DNA of 64,000 nucleotides from Melioribacteraceae bacterium (GTDB taxonomy: Bacteria; Bacteroidota; Ignavibacteria; Ignavibacteriales; Melioribacteraceae): positions 186,001-250,000 of the forward strand of contig WYBN01000012.1 of NCBI GenBank assembly GCA_011525875.1. Direction: 5' to 3'. Below are positions 26,898 through 36,376 of the stretch, piece after piece (the stretch's first letter is position 1; every line of letters starts with the position of its first letter). Under the pieces are notes generated by a model, which saw nothing but the letters and a program-made list of their open reading frames with translations, was not told the DNA's origin and made no database searches. Position numbers and translations under genes: made by a program.

Positions 26898-27484
26898 TAT
26901 TTGCCGGTATCTGATAAGTATAATTTGTTCTTATAAATATATTCTTTGATGCTTTGAGGCACAAGGTAATTTATCGGAAGAGCTTTACTGACACGTTCTC
27001 TTATCTCGGTGGAGGATATTTCAATAATCGGAGTATTGACAAATACAGCTCTGCTGAAAAATCTATTTCCCTTGCCATCTGCAGATTTATCCGGGCGTTT
27101 TAATACAACTACATTTGCAAGCTCAAAAATCTCATCGGGTTTATACCATTTATCAAATACCAGCAGGTTATCATAACCTACTACTAGTTCAATTTCATCA
27201 TAAATACTTTTAAAATGCAAAAGAGTGGAATGAGTAAAAGAAACCTCATTTCTGTTAATTTCGAAATCGGAACATTCAAATGCTTCGCTTGCGCTGACTG
27301 CAAGCTTAACCATTTCAAGACGATGCATGGGAGACGAAGAATAAGAACCAACTTTGTGCGGCGATAAGAAACAAGGCATGAAAATAATTTTGTCAAGTTC
27401 ACGCAGTTCTACAAGATACTGCGCAGTTATAAGATGACCGTGATGAATCGGATCAAAGGTTCCGCCGTATATCCCGATTTTCAT
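26897..27484 (-). CDS. nadD: Nicotinate-nucleotide adenylyltransferase
   Basis: Adenylates nicotinate mononucleotide in NAD synthesis. It is 195 residues with the nucleotidyltransferase signature GGTFDPIHHGHL at the N-terminus, the family motif KRPDKSADG region in the middle, and the ISSTEIRERV motif near the C-terminus. The start codon follows the prsW stop directly and the stop overlaps meaB, so it sits in the middle of a tight multi-gene unit. Confidence 0.94.
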   Translation of the reverse strand: MKIGIYGGTFDPIHHGHLITAQYLVELRELDKIIFMPCFLSPHKVGSYSSSPMHRLEMVKLAVSASEAFECSDFEINRNEVSFTHSTLLHFKSIYDEIELVVGYDNLLVFDKWYKPDEIFELANVVVLKRPDKSADGKGNRFFSRAVFVNTPIIEISSTEIRERVSKALPINYLVPQSIKEYIYKNKLYLSDTGK

Positions 27485-28426
27485 TTATGCACCCTCAAGA
27501 TTGTTCCGGTTAAACTCTCTTAAATAATTTCTCATTTCATCAACTTCCTGCTCGTAATATTTCCTCTTTGAAGCATTATGGATTCGAGTAAGCTGTCGTT
27601 TTCTAAAAGCCAATTTAACCGCATACTTAATATAATGTTTTCTTATATCTTCATCTATCCAGCCTTTTTTATTATGGTAATTGTTTGCAAAGGCTTGCAT
27701 GAATTGAGGAGGTATCTCGTTTGTCAATTCATTAATTATAATTTTCCTTTCGGCGTTGAGAGAGTAAAAGAAAACCAAAATGAAGGCAATTACAATACCC
27801 GTCATTAAAACAAGTCCTGCAAAAAAAGTAGCTTCAAAGCTTACGCTGAAATTCCAAATAAAGTGAATGAGCATCGCAAGAATTAACCCGATAAACGCAA
27901 GTAGTATATCGAGAGGCGGTTTGGCAAATTTAGCTGCGCCGAGAAATGCCCCGAAAGAGGCGGTTGCGATGCAGTGCATAACTGCAGAAAATGTCGTTCT
28001 AATTATTACGACCTGAAGCCAAGATATTGGCGTTGTTCCGTAAGCCGCGAAATAAAAGATGTTTTCAGTCATACCGAAGCCTAGTCCTATTGCGCCCCCG
28101 TAAACGAGTCCATCCGTAATATTGTCGAATTTTTTTGAGTTGATTGTTAAAAGTAAAAACGCACCTTTTGTAATTTCTTCGACGAAAGGAGCAATCACTA
28201 TGGATTCTATTAGTGAGACTTTGTTTTGTTTAAGTATAAGGCTGAAGACTGCTGAAAGAATAGAACTGCTGATAATTGCAAAAAGAACAGCCCCGAAGGC
28301 GCCCCAGAGAAAATGTGCAAAAACAGAACGTAGCGGTTCGGGCTCGTATTTATCGAGTCTCCAAATCAAAATTAGATAAAGCATCATCGGGATAATTGCC
28401 GCTAAAACCGAAAATAAAATAGGCAT
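27485..28426 (-). CDS. PrsW-family intramembrane metalloprotease
   Basis: Multi-spanning membrane protease of the PrsW/RCE1-like glutamic/metallo family (313 residues, about eight hydrophobic segments). The four characteristic motifs are all present: EExxK as PFVEEITKGA, FxxxEN as GFGMTENIFYF, HxxxT as MHCIATASFG, and a final His in IHFIWNFS. PrsW in Bacillus makes the first cut in the RsiW anti-sigma factor. An anti-sigma gene lies 6 kb downstream on the same strand, but a functional link is only a guess. Confidence 0.9.
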   Translation of the reverse strand: MPILFSVLAAIIPMMLYLILIWRLDKYEPEPLRSVFAHFLWGAFGAVLFAIISSSILSAVFSLILKQNKVSLIESIVIAPFVEEITKGAFLLLTINSKKFDNITDGLVYGGAIGLGFGMTENIFYFAAYGTTPISWLQVVIIRTTFSAVMHCIATASFGAFLGAAKFAKPPLDILLAFIGLILAMLIHFIWNFSVSFEATFFAGLVLMTGIVIAFILVFFYSLNAERKIIINELTNEIPPQFMQAFANNYHNKKGWIDEDIRKHYIKYAVKLAFRKRQLTRIHNASKRKYYEQEVDEMRNYLREFNRNNLEGA

Positions 28427-28433
28427 GATAATT

Positions 28434-29633
28434 TTAATTCTTTTTTCTTGAAACCATATATTTTTTTCTAAACAAGATTACAGTCGTATAATTAATTATA
28501 AATATCGAAATAATTATAATAAAAATCGTTGTTATTATCTCTGTGTAATCAACGATCCCAATATTGATTTTTAAAAGCATTAAAGGCGGACTTGAGAGAG
28601 GAAAATAAGTAAGCAGAGTTGATAATAACGAGTAAGGCTGCATTATGGTTTGAATAGATATCAAAATAGGAATTATCATAATAATGCTGAGAATACTTGT
28701 GATCTGCTGAGCCTCGAATTCAGTCCTAAGCAGCGCTCCGGCTCCGATAAAAATAGAACCGAATAATATGTAGCCAAGCAGGAAATAAATGACCTGGAGT
28801 GCAAAATAATTCACTGAGATATCAGCGGCGCCTTCAGCACTTTTTAATATCAAGCCTATAACCGTCCAAACAAGCAATTGAAAGCCACCCAGAATGATCA
28901 ACCCGAACAGCTTACCGTATAAAATATCGCTTATTGAACAACTGGATAGAAAAATTTCCATAAGCCCGTTGGATTTTTCCTCTATAAAACTTCGAATAAA
29001 ATTACCGCCGTAAAATAATGTGATAACCGCAAGCAGAATTAAAAAGATAAATGATTTCACAAATACTAAAACAGAGGCACGTGCAGAATCCGAAGATTTC
29101 TGAAGATCAAAGTTGAATTCAGCGTTATCTTCGAATTTCAGCTCTCCGGTAGTAGAGCTAAATTTATCTTTGATTAAAGCCAATCGGATTTTTTCTTTGA
29201 TGAGCATGATTTCATGAGTAGAAAGCAAATCAGCCGCAATAAATCCCACTTGAAATCTATCGCTTTCAGAAATCGTAACAATTCCGCTGATCACATTATT
29301 TGATAAATCGTGTCTCGCATTATCAATTATTTCTTTATCTGACAATGACTTTTCCCTAAGATTAATCATCAAATAATCGGGCTGCAGATTTCCAGCAGAA
29401 ATATCTTCAAATTCATGACGGAGGAGAGGAATAAGTCTATCGGTCTCGTCAATAATCCCAATAATTTTTATCTCATGCGAATTTATAGGGGTAGAAATCA
29501 GCGTTGGCAGCATGCCTAACAGGATAAGCACGGCAGGGAAAATAATTAAGAATATCATGAATGATTTTCGGCGTACTTTGTCCAAAAACTCCCACTTTGC
29601 AATTGTAAAGGTTTTTTTAGTCAATTTTATCAT
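28434..29633 (-). CDS. ABC-2 type transporter permease, NatB-like
   Basis: A 399-residue membrane protein: an N-terminal cytoplasmic segment (TIAKWEFLDKVRRKS), one transmembrane helix (about 26-46), a large extracytoplasmic domain (about 50-175), then five or so helices including the ABC-2 signature region FIRSFIEEKSNGLMEIFLSS and SDILYGKLFG. This resembles NatB/YhaP-type exporters. The ATPase partner normally beside it is missing, since the next gene upstream is the divergent yceD, so it must pair with a distant ATPase. It heads the run that includes prsW, nadD and meaB. Confidence 0.8.
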   Translation of the reverse strand: MIKLTKKTFTIAKWEFLDKVRRKSFMIFLIIFPAVLILLGMLPTLISTPINSHEIKIIGIIDETDRLIPLLRHEFEDISAGNLQPDYLMINLREKSLSDKEIIDNARHDLSNNVISGIVTISESDRFQVGFIAADLLSTHEIMLIKEKIRLALIKDKFSSTTGELKFEDNAEFNFDLQKSSDSARASVLVFVKSFIFLILLAVITLFYGGNFIRSFIEEKSNGLMEIFLSSCSISDILYGKLFGLIILGGFQLLVWTVIGLILKSAEGAADISVNYFALQVIYFLLGYILFGSIFIGAGALLRTEFEAQQITSILSIIMIIPILISIQTIMQPYSLLSTLLTYFPLSSPPLMLLKINIGIVDYTEIITTIFIIIISIFIINYTTVILFRKKYMVSRKKN

Positions 29634-29723
29634 GAAATTTGTTTCTAGTTGCTCAAAACAGCATTTTCTTGCTAATCTTGGCTTCGATTTTTATATTTGC
29701 AAGTTATTTTTTAGGCAACAATT

Positions 29724-30224
29724 ATGTTTATCAAATTCAATAATTATTCAGAAGATGTTCATCATTTTGAATTGAGCAAATCTACTGAAAAATTGGGATT
29801 AGAAGAATCATTTTTTGGCGATGCACTATTAAAGTGTAAAATGGATAAGTCGCATCATCAAATTGTGCTTGATTGTGAATTATTGGTAAAAGCAAAGTTT
29901 GTTTGTGATAGATGCAACGACGAATTTGATTTGAATATTAAAAATAGTTTCCAGAATATCTATCTATTTGGAAAAAATGACGGCGGTAATGAAAATGCTA
30001 ATATTTATTTCATACCGCCTGATGTTGATAAAATTGTTCTTGATAATGATGTATTTGAGTATGCAAATTTAGCCATACCTCTAAAAATATTATGCAGCGA
30101 AAATTGCAAAGGATTGTGCCCTGTGTGCGGGTCAAATTTAAACAGCTCCGAATGCGGCTGCAGAATAGATAAAACCGAAGCTGCATGGGATAGGTTAAAA
30201 AAAAATAAAAATAAATTACAATAA
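29724..30224 (+). CDS. yceD: YceD/DUF177 family protein
   Basis: A 166-residue DUF177 protein, the gene that usually sits immediately before rpmF in bacteria and is thought to take part in 23S rRNA maturation or ribosome biogenesis. The visible landmarks are [13 protein letters not shown] (about 52-64) and a Cys-rich tail [17 protein letters not shown], which looks able to bind a metal. Its start is ATG at 29724. It opens the rpmF-plsX-fab cluster. Confidence 0.88.
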   Translation: MFIKFNNYSEDVHHFELSKSTEKLGLEESFFGDALLKCKMDKSHHQIVLDCELLVKAKFVCDRCNDEFDLNIKNSFQNIYLFGKNDGGNENANIYFIPPDVDKIVLDNDVFEYANLAIPLKILCSENCKGLCPVCGSNLNSSECGCRIDKTEAAWDRLKKNKNKLQ

Positions 30225-30240
30225 CATAAAGGTATCAGAA

Positions 30241-30420
30241 ATGCCAAATCCAAAACGCAAGATGTCGAAAAGCCGAAGAGACAAAAGAAGAACTCACTAC
30301 AAAGCCACAGCTCCGACATTGGCAACTTGTTCGAATTGCGGCGAGATGAAAATGAGCCACAGAGCTTGCCCTAGCTGCGGTTACTATGCCGGACGTTCAA
30401 TGTTTGTCCCCGAATCATAA
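30241..30420 (+). CDS. rpmF: 50S ribosomal protein L32
   Basis: Short 59-residue gene beginning [17 protein letters not shown], the classic L32 N-terminus, followed by a four-Cys zinc ribbon (CSNCG and CPSCG) and ending in FVPES. It lies 16 bases after yceD and 12 bases before plsX, the order expected in many bacteria. Confidence 0.97.
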   Translation: MPNPKRKMSKSRRDKRRTHYKATAPTLATCSNCGEMKMSHRACPSCGYYAGRSMFVPES

Positions 30421-30432
30421 CTAGTCTTTTTA

Positions 30433-31461
30433 ATGACCGATATTAAAAAACACAATAAGTGTGTAATTGCTCTTGACGCAATGGGGGGAGACTTTGCCCC
30501 TAAGAGCGAATTACTTGGGGCTATTGAGGCTTTTGAGAGCGGGTTAGATGTTAAAATCTTTGTCCTTGGTGATGAGGATAAATTGAAATCATTCGCCGCA
30601 GAAAATAAAATCAGCTTAGACGGTTTGGAAATTATACATGCCCCGCAGGTTATCGGCATGCACGATAAACCCATCGAAGCCATTAAATCTAAACCGGACT
30701 CCTCTTTGGTTATGGGAGCGAATCTCGTGAAAGAAAAAAAAGCTCATGCACTCGTAAGTGCTGGTAATACCGGCGCTGTAGCATCAGTCTCAACCCTGCT
30801 AATGGGAAGGTTGAAAAATGTGGAAAGACCAACAATCGGAAGCTTCATACCAAGCTCGGGAAAATTAACCTATGTTTTTGATGTCGGAGCATTTGTTGAT
30901 CTAAAACCCCAGCATCTTTTAAGTTATGCCATTCTTGCCTCAATTTTTACCAAAGAGATGCATTCAATTAATAACCCATCTGTTGGTTTGTTAAATGTAG
31001 GCGAAGAGAATGAAAAAGGGAACAAACAGGTAAAGGAAACCTTTGAATTGTTGAAGAATAGCAGCCTTAATTTTATTGGCAATATTGAGGGGAAAGATAT
31101 TTTAAAAGGCAAATGCAATATCGTTATATGCGACGGTTTTGTTGGGAATATTTTACTAAAATTTGGCGAAAGTGTGCCTGATTTCTTAAAATTTCTGCTT
31201 AAACAACACGCAGAGAAAAACGTTTTTGATAAGATTAAAATTGGATTGTTCAGAAAAACACTGCGCAAAGCTCTTCAACCTTTAAATCCTGATCTTTATG
31301 GTGGAGTTCCCTTACTGGGAATTAATGGTATCACTATAATTGGTCACGGTTCAAGCTCTCCAACAGCCGTAAAAAATATGATATTGAAAGCAAAGGAAAT
31401 GTATAACAAGAATTTAACGTTCAAATTAGAGGAAGCACTCAAGCCTTATGCAGTCAAATAA
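30433..31461 (+). CDS. plsX: Phosphate acyltransferase PlsX
   Basis: Makes acyl-phosphate from acyl-ACP, feeding PlsY-dependent phospholipid synthesis. It is 342 residues. The start ALDAMGGDFAPKSELLGAIE is the PlsX signature, followed by SAGNTGAVAS and ICDGFVGNILLK, as in the family. Its last 14 bases overlap fabH, so the two are translationally coupled. Confidence 0.95.
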   Translation: MTDIKKHNKCVIALDAMGGDFAPKSELLGAIEAFESGLDVKIFVLGDEDKLKSFAAENKISLDGLEIIHAPQVIGMHDKPIEAIKSKPDSSLVMGANLVKEKKAHALVSAGNTGAVASVSTLLMGRLKNVERPTIGSFIPSSGKLTYVFDVGAFVDLKPQHLLSYAILASIFTKEMHSINNPSVGLLNVGEENEKGNKQVKETFELLKNSSLNFIGNIEGKDILKGKCNIVICDGFVGNILLKFGESVPDFLKFLLKQHAEKNVFDKIKIGLFRKTLRKALQPLNPDLYGGVPLLGINGITIIGHGSSSPTAVKNMILKAKEMYNKNLTFKLEEALKPYAVK

Positions 31462-32449
31462 AATAAATGCAGCAATCACAGCAGTGGGAATGTACGTTCC
31501 CGAAAAAGTTTTAGATAATCATTATTTTGAAAAAATCGTTGAAACAAACGACGAATGGATTAAAGCCCGTACCGGGATAAAAGAACGTAGGATTATTGAA
31601 AACGGAGCGACTAGCGATTTAGCCTTTAGAGCAGCTGAAGACCTGTTTAAAACTACTACTGTCAAACCCGAAGAGATAGACTTGATAATAGTCGCTACAG
31701 TAACGCCAGATATGTTTTTCCCTTCAACGGCATGTTTGGTGCAGTCAAAAATCGGAGCTGATAAAGCATGGGGGTTTGATATTTCTGCTGCTTGTTCAGG
31801 ATTCCTTTTTGGTCTTGATGCTGCCGCACGATTTGTCGAGTCGGGAGTATATAAAAAGGTTCTGCTGATAGGAGCGGACAAAATGAGTGCTATTACTGAT
31901 TATACCGATAGGAATACCTGCATTCTTTTTGGCGATGGCGCTTCTGCAGTCTTAATTGAACCAGCAGATGATAAAACTACAGGTTACATTGATTCAATTC
32001 TGCGGATTGACGGCAGCGGAAAAGATGCATTAAATATGAAAGCGGGGGGAAGCCTTAACCCGGCAACCTATGAAACTATCGATAAAAAATGGCACTATAT
32101 TTATCAAGACGGCAAAGCTGTATTCAAAGTTGCCGTCAAAGGTATGGCTGATGTATCGGTTGAAATTATGGAAAAGAATAATTTAAAATCTGAAGAAATT
32201 GCCTATTTGGTGCCTCATCAAGCAAATTTAAGAATAATTGATGCTACTGCCGAACGAATGGGTATATCGAAGGATAAAGTTATGATTAACATCGACAGAT
32301 ATGGCAACACAACTGCAGCAACAATTCCGCTTTGCTTAACTGAATATTATCGAGCAGGAAAAATCAAGAAAGGCGATAAGTTGATCCTTGCCGCTTTCGG
32401 GGCGGGATATACGTGGGGTGCAAGCTACTTAATCTGGAGTATTGATTAG
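31448..32449 (+). CDS. fabH: 3-oxoacyl-ACP synthase III
   Basis: Starts fatty-acid synthesis by condensing an acyl-CoA primer with malonyl-ACP. The 333 residues carry the Cys-His-Asn triad: Cys116 in ISAACSGFLFG, His257 in PHQANLRI and Asn287 in DRYGNTTAA. The start overlaps plsX, and the stop shares a base with the GTG start of fabD. Whether it prefers acetyl-CoA or branched primers cannot be read from sequence alone. Confidence 0.96.
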   Translation: MQSNKINAAITAVGMYVPEKVLDNHYFEKIVETNDEWIKARTGIKERRIIENGATSDLAFRAAEDLFKTTTVKPEEIDLIIVATVTPDMFFPSTACLVQSKIGADKAWGFDISAACSGFLFGLDAAARFVESGVYKKVLLIGADKMSAITDYTDRNTCILFGDGASAVLIEPADDKTTGYIDSILRIDGSGKDALNMKAGGSLNPATYETIDKKWHYIYQDGKAVFKVAVKGMADVSVEIMEKNNLKSEEIAYLVPHQANLRIIDATAERMGISKDKVMINIDRYGNTTAATIPLCLTEYYRAGKIKKGDKLILAAFGAGYTWGASYLIWSID

Positions 32450-33363
32450 TGGGAAAAACAGCGTTTATTTTTCCCGGGCAGGGTTCGCAATTTGTAGGTA
32501 TGGCTAAGGATCTATACGATAATTCCTCAGTTGCAAAAAATATGATTAAAGAAGCAGAAGACTCCTTAAAAATAAAGCTGTCAGCCATCATGTTTGGGGG
32601 TCCTGCCGACGAACTAAAACAAACTGACATAACACAGCCAGCCATATTTCTGCATTCGGCAATACTATTGAGTTTAATTAATGTGCTTAAACCCGAAGCA
32701 GCCGCAGGACATTCTCTCGGCGAATACTCAGCACTCGTGTCAGGGAAGGCATTGGATTTTATATCTGCTTTGAAATTAGTTAGACTGCGCGGGCAATCAA
32801 TGCTCGATGCAGGTATTCAGAATAAAGGAACCATGGCTGCGGTTATTGGTTTGAGTGACCAAGCAGTTGAGTCAATTTGCAGCGAAGCTTCACCTAAAGG
32901 AATAGTGCAATGCGCAAATTTTAATTGCCCCGGTCAGATTGTTATTTCCGGTTCGGTTGAAGGTGTTTATGAAGCTATGAGGCTCGCAAAGTCTGCTGGC
33001 GCTAAATTGGTAAAAGAACTTGTTGTGAGCGGCGCTTTTCACTCGCCATTAATGATTTTAGCCAAAGAGAAATTACAAACCAAGCTCGAAGAAATCGAAA
33101 TTAAAAATCCAATAATCCCTATTTACTCTAACGTTACAGCAAACCCTATTAGTAAAGCAGATGACATTAAAAATCTTTTGTTAGAACAGCTCACTTCGCC
33201 TGTGAAATGGCAAAGTTCTATAGAAAACATGATTGCCGACGGTTTTAATGAATTTTATGAAATAGGTCCTGGCAAAGTTCTGCAAGGGTTACTTAAAAAA
33301 ATAAATCCCGAAATAAAGATTGGAAGTATAGAGAAATACGAAGATCTGGAAAGGTTTAGCTGA
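32449..33363 (+). CDS. fabD: Malonyl-CoA-acyl carrier protein transacylase
   Basis: Loads malonyl groups onto ACP. It is 304 residues, starting with GTG that overlaps the fabH TAG. It has the N-terminal IFPGQGSQFVGM loop, the nucleophile Ser89 in GHSLGEYSA, and the catalytic His in SGAFHSPLM near residue 198. The stop overlaps the following ATG region, keeping the operon tight. Confidence 0.95.
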   Translation: MGKTAFIFPGQGSQFVGMAKDLYDNSSVAKNMIKEAEDSLKIKLSAIMFGGPADELKQTDITQPAIFLHSAILLSLINVLKPEAAAGHSLGEYSALVSGKALDFISALKLVRLRGQSMLDAGIQNKGTMAAVIGLSDQAVESICSEASPKGIVQCANFNCPGQIVISGSVEGVYEAMRLAKSAGAKLVKELVVSGAFHSPLMILAKEKLQTKLEEIEIKNPIIPIYSNVTANPISKADDIKNLLLEQLTSPVKWQSSIENMIADGFNEFYEIGPGKVLQGLLKKINPEIKIGSIEKYEDLERFS

Positions 33364-33971
33364 TGGCAAAGAAATTTGAAAAGATTATTAATGGATATTA
33401 TATTGATCCAATCATTTTCACGCATAAATTTGTGAAGGCTTGCGATGTATGTATATGTTCCGGCGAGTGCTGTTATTACGGAGTTTATACCGATAAAAAA
33501 GAATATGAAAAAATTATTGATATAAAAGAAAGAATTGTCCGCTCGATGGATGACTCTCAAACGAAAGAAGCGGCTAAATGGTTTGAAGCTCCAGAAGAGG
33601 ATGATGATTTTGAATCCGGGGTTGCTTATGGCACTGAACTGCACAACGGGAAGTGCGTTTTTTTGGACAAGCAGGGATTCTGCACCTTGCAGAAAGTAGC
33701 AGTGGAAAGTGGTGAATTCAAGTGGAAATATAAACCTCTATATTGTATATTATTCCCGCTGATTATTTGGGATGGTGCTATTACGGTTGATGACGAACAT
33801 CTTGAAAGAATGCACTATTGCAATAAACCGGTTAACCAGGTTTCGACAATTTACGAGTGTTGTAAATCCGAGTTGGAATTCCTGCTGGGAGCAGAGGGCA
33901 TGAAAGAACTCGACTCTTATAGAAATGAATACTTAGTGCAATTAAAATTGGGTAAACAGAAAAGTGCTTAA
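33363..33971 (+). CDS. DUF3109-family cysteine-rich protein inside the fab operon
   Basis: A 202-residue protein of the DUF3109 type, related to YkgJ-like putative zinc or iron-sulfur binding proteins; function unknown. Cysteines are grouped: KACDVCICSGECCYYG (about 24-39), GKCVFLDKQGFC (about 96-107), LYCILFPL, MHYCNKP and YECCKS, which could hold one or more metal centres. It sits between fabD and fabG with overlaps on both sides (1 base and 8 bases), so it is coexpressed with fatty-acid synthesis genes. That placement is the only clue to its role. Confidence 0.82.
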   Translation: MAKKFEKIINGYYIDPIIFTHKFVKACDVCICSGECCYYGVYTDKKEYEKIIDIKERIVRSMDDSQTKEAAKWFEAPEEDDDFESGVAYGTELHNGKCVFLDKQGFCTLQKVAVESGEFKWKYKPLYCILFPLIIWDGAITVDDEHLERMHYCNKPVNQVSTIYECCKSELEFLLGAEGMKELDSYRNEYLVQLKLGKQKSA

Positions 33972-34722
33972 GAAAAGTAAACGAGCTATTGTAACAGGAG
34001 GAACCCGCGGAATCGGCAAAGCTATAGTTAAAGAGCTGGCAGCAAGGAGTTGCTGTGGAGTTCTGTTCTCGGATGTAGCCTTTATTTATAATAGCTGCGA
34101 TGAATGCGCTGAAGAGATACAGAGAGAAATCGGTGAGGAAACAAAAGTATTCGCTTTTAAAGCTGATGCATCCTCATTTAATGATGCGCAGGCAACGGTT
34201 GATGCGGCAATTAAAAAACTTGGCGGCGTAGATATTCTAATTAATAATGCGGGAATTACTAAAGATAATTTGCTTCTAAGAATGAGTGAACATGATTTTG
34301 ATAAAGTAATTGAAGTCAATTTAAAAAGCGTGTTCAATTATTCGAAAGCAGTAATCAAAACAATGATTTCGCAGCGATATGGACGCATCGTAAATATCGC
34401 TTCTGTTGTTGGTTTGATCGGCAATGCGGGTCAGTCTAATTACGCCGCTTCCAAAGCCGGAATAATTGGATTCACAAAATCTTTGGCACGTGAAGTTGCA
34501 TCAAGAGGAATTACTGTTAATGCAGTCGCACCCGGCTTTATTGAAACGGAAATGACTTCAGCTCTAAATGAAGCTCAGCGTCAGACATTGATAACTAATA
34601 TACCTATGAAAAGGTTGGGTAAACCGGAAGATGTAGCAAAAGTAGTAGGCTTTTTATGCAGTGATGAAGCCGATTATATCACCGGTCAGGTTATTTCCGT
34701 TGACGGCGGAATGGTTATGTAA
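33964..34722 (+). CDS. fabG: 3-oxoacyl-ACP reductase
   Basis: NADPH-dependent short-chain dehydrogenase that reduces 3-ketoacyl-ACP. It is 252 residues and starts with GTG at 33964, overlapping the DUF3109 gene by 8 bases. TGGTRGIGKAI is the cofactor loop, NNAGITKD the central Asn motif, and the active site is SNYAASKAG with an upstream Ser in NIASVVG. The C-terminus (ITGQVISVDGGMVM) is typical. A short Cys-rich insertion (SCCGV and NSCDECAEE) follows the first helix and is slightly unusual. Confidence 0.95.
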   Translation: MLKKSKRAIVTGGTRGIGKAIVKELAARSCCGVLFSDVAFIYNSCDECAEEIQREIGEETKVFAFKADASSFNDAQATVDAAIKKLGGVDILINNAGITKDNLLLRMSEHDFDKVIEVNLKSVFNYSKAVIKTMISQRYGRIVNIASVVGLIGNAGQSNYAASKAGIIGFTKSLAREVASRGITVNAVAPGFIETEMTSALNEAQRQTLITNIPMKRLGKPEDVAKVVGFLCSDEADYITGQVISVDGGMVM

Positions 34723-34770
34723 ATTGCTAATTAAATTAAATTTATTCACAAATCATTAAAGGAGTATAAA

Positions 34771-35007
34771 ATGGATGTTGAAGCAAAAGTAAAAGAAATC
34801 ATTATGGATAAGTTGGGCGTTGAAGAATCACAAGTTACGCCGGAAGCTTCTTTCACAAATGATTTAGGGGCTGATTCTCTCGACATCGTAGAACTTGTAA
34901 TGGGTTTCGAAAGCGAATTCGATACTTCAATTCCGGACGAAGATGCTGAAAAAATTTCTACGGTAGGAGATGCTATAAATTATCTTAAAGAGAAGTTAGG
35001 TAAATAA
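34771..35007 (+). CDS. acpP: Acyl carrier protein
   Basis: A 78-residue acidic carrier with the phosphopantetheine site at Ser36 in [12 protein letters not shown]. It is preceded by a strong ribosome site (AAAGGAG, 34758-34764), as expected for a very abundant protein. It lies between fabG and fabF, as in many bacteria. Confidence 0.97.
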   Translation: MDVEAKVKEIIMDKLGVEESQVTPEASFTNDLGADSLDIVELVMGFESEFDTSIPDEDAEKISTVGDAINYLKEKLGK

Positions 35008-35027
35008 AACTGCTTCGACTAATAGAT

Positions 35028-35085
35028 AAGGTTGACTGATAGAATTCTTTTAATTCACTCAGTTTACTTTCTTTCAGTCAGCCTT
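35028..35085 (+). other. Long-loop stem between acpP and fabF, possible attenuator
   Basis: AAGGTTGACTGA (35028-35039) can pair with TCAGTCAGCCTT (35074-35085), twelve positions with one G-U, around a 34-base AT-rich loop. A weak T-rich stretch follows. It could act as a partial terminator that lowers fabF relative to acpP, or stabilise the acpP transcript end. No experimental analogue is claimed. Confidence 0.4.
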
Positions 35086-35123
35086 AAAGTTTTAATCATT
35101 TTATCAATCTATCGGGAATCCTT

Positions 35124-36368
35124 ATGCATAAAAGAAGGGTAGTTGTTACTGGTATGGGTGCGCTTACTCCTATTGGAAATAACGTAAAAGATTACTGGGA
35201 AGGTTTGATTGCTGGGAAAAACGGCGCTAATCTTATAACAAAATTTGATACGACTGATTTCACTACGAAATTTGCTTGCGAATTGAAGGGGTTTAATCCC
35301 GAAGATTTTATTGATAAGAAAGAAATCAAGAGAATGGACCCATATACATGGTATTCCATTGCAACTTCACAAATGGCTATCGAAGATTCTAATGTCGATC
35401 TTAACTCAACCGATCTCGATAGGTTTGGTGTTATTTACGGAAGCGGAATTGGCGGCATGGATACTTTCGAAAAACAGACTCTCGCTTATCTTCAAGGCGG
35501 CCCCAGGAAAATTAGCCCTTTCTTCGTTCCTATGATGATCTCTGATATTGCTGCCGGACAGATTTCCATTCGTTTCAGACTGAAAGGACCTAACTACGCT
35601 ACAACCTCCGCTTGCGCTACTGCCACCCATGCTATTGCTGATGCTTTTGTTCACATCCAAAGAGGTACTGCTGACATGATGGTTTGCGGCGGTTCCGAAG
35701 CCGCTATCACTCCGATGGCAATCGGTGGCTTCAATTCGGCAAGAGCTATTTCTACTTGGAACGACAGATACCTCGAAGCGTCGCGTCCCTTTGATAAAGA
35801 TAGAAACGGTTTTGTTATGGGAGAGGGTTCGGGCACATTGATCTTGGAAGAATTAAGCCATGCTGTTAAAAGAAATGCTAAAATATATTGCGAAATAGTT
35901 GGTATTGGATTAACAGGGGACGCATTTCACGTAACAGCGCCTGCGCCCGATGGAGAAGGCGCATTCCGTTCGATGAGAGAAGCTCTGCGAGACGGTGGTA
36001 TTGCTCCTGAACAAATTGATTATATTAACGCTCACGGAACATCAACTGAATTGAATGATAAGAATGAAACGAAAGCAATAAAAAATCTTTTCGGGGAACA
36101 CGCTTATAAACTTGTGATCAGTTCAACTAAATCAATGACAGGCCATTTGCTCGGAGCAGCCGGTGCAGTTGAATCAATCGCAACCATACTTGCAATAAGA
36201 AACAGCAAAATACCTCCGACCATTAATCTTGAAGAACCAGATCCAGAATGCGATCTAAACTATACCCCTAAGGTTACTGTTCAAAGAGAGATTAACTATG
36301 CGCTCAGTAATACTTTTGGATTCGGCGGTCATAACTCAACAATTTTATTTAAGAAGTTTGAAGGATAG
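35124..36368 (+). CDS. fabF: 3-oxoacyl-ACP synthase II
   Basis: Elongating ketosynthase of fatty-acid synthesis, 414 residues. The Cys-His-His triad is visible: Cys164 in TTSACATATH, His304 in NAHGTSTELND and His341 in MTGHLLGAAGA. The N-terminus (KRRVVVTGMGALTPIG) and C-terminal FGFGGHN are typical. It follows acpP after a 116-base gap with a stem-loop, and is followed closely by rnc. Confidence 0.96.
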   Translation: MHKRRVVVTGMGALTPIGNNVKDYWEGLIAGKNGANLITKFDTTDFTTKFACELKGFNPEDFIDKKEIKRMDPYTWYSIATSQMAIEDSNVDLNSTDLDRFGVIYGSGIGGMDTFEKQTLAYLQGGPRKISPFFVPMMISDIAAGQISIRFRLKGPNYATTSACATATHAIADAFVHIQRGTADMMVCGGSEAAITPMAIGGFNSARAISTWNDRYLEASRPFDKDRNGFVMGEGSGTLILEELSHAVKRNAKIYCEIVGIGLTGDAFHVTAPAPDGEGAFRSMREALRDGGIAPEQIDYINAHGTSTELNDKNETKAIKNLFGEHAYKLVISSTKSMTGHLLGAAGAVESIATILAIRNSKIPPTINLEEPDPECDLNYTPKVTVQREINYALSNTFGFGGHNSTILFKKFEG

Positions 36369-36376
36369 AATTTGTT

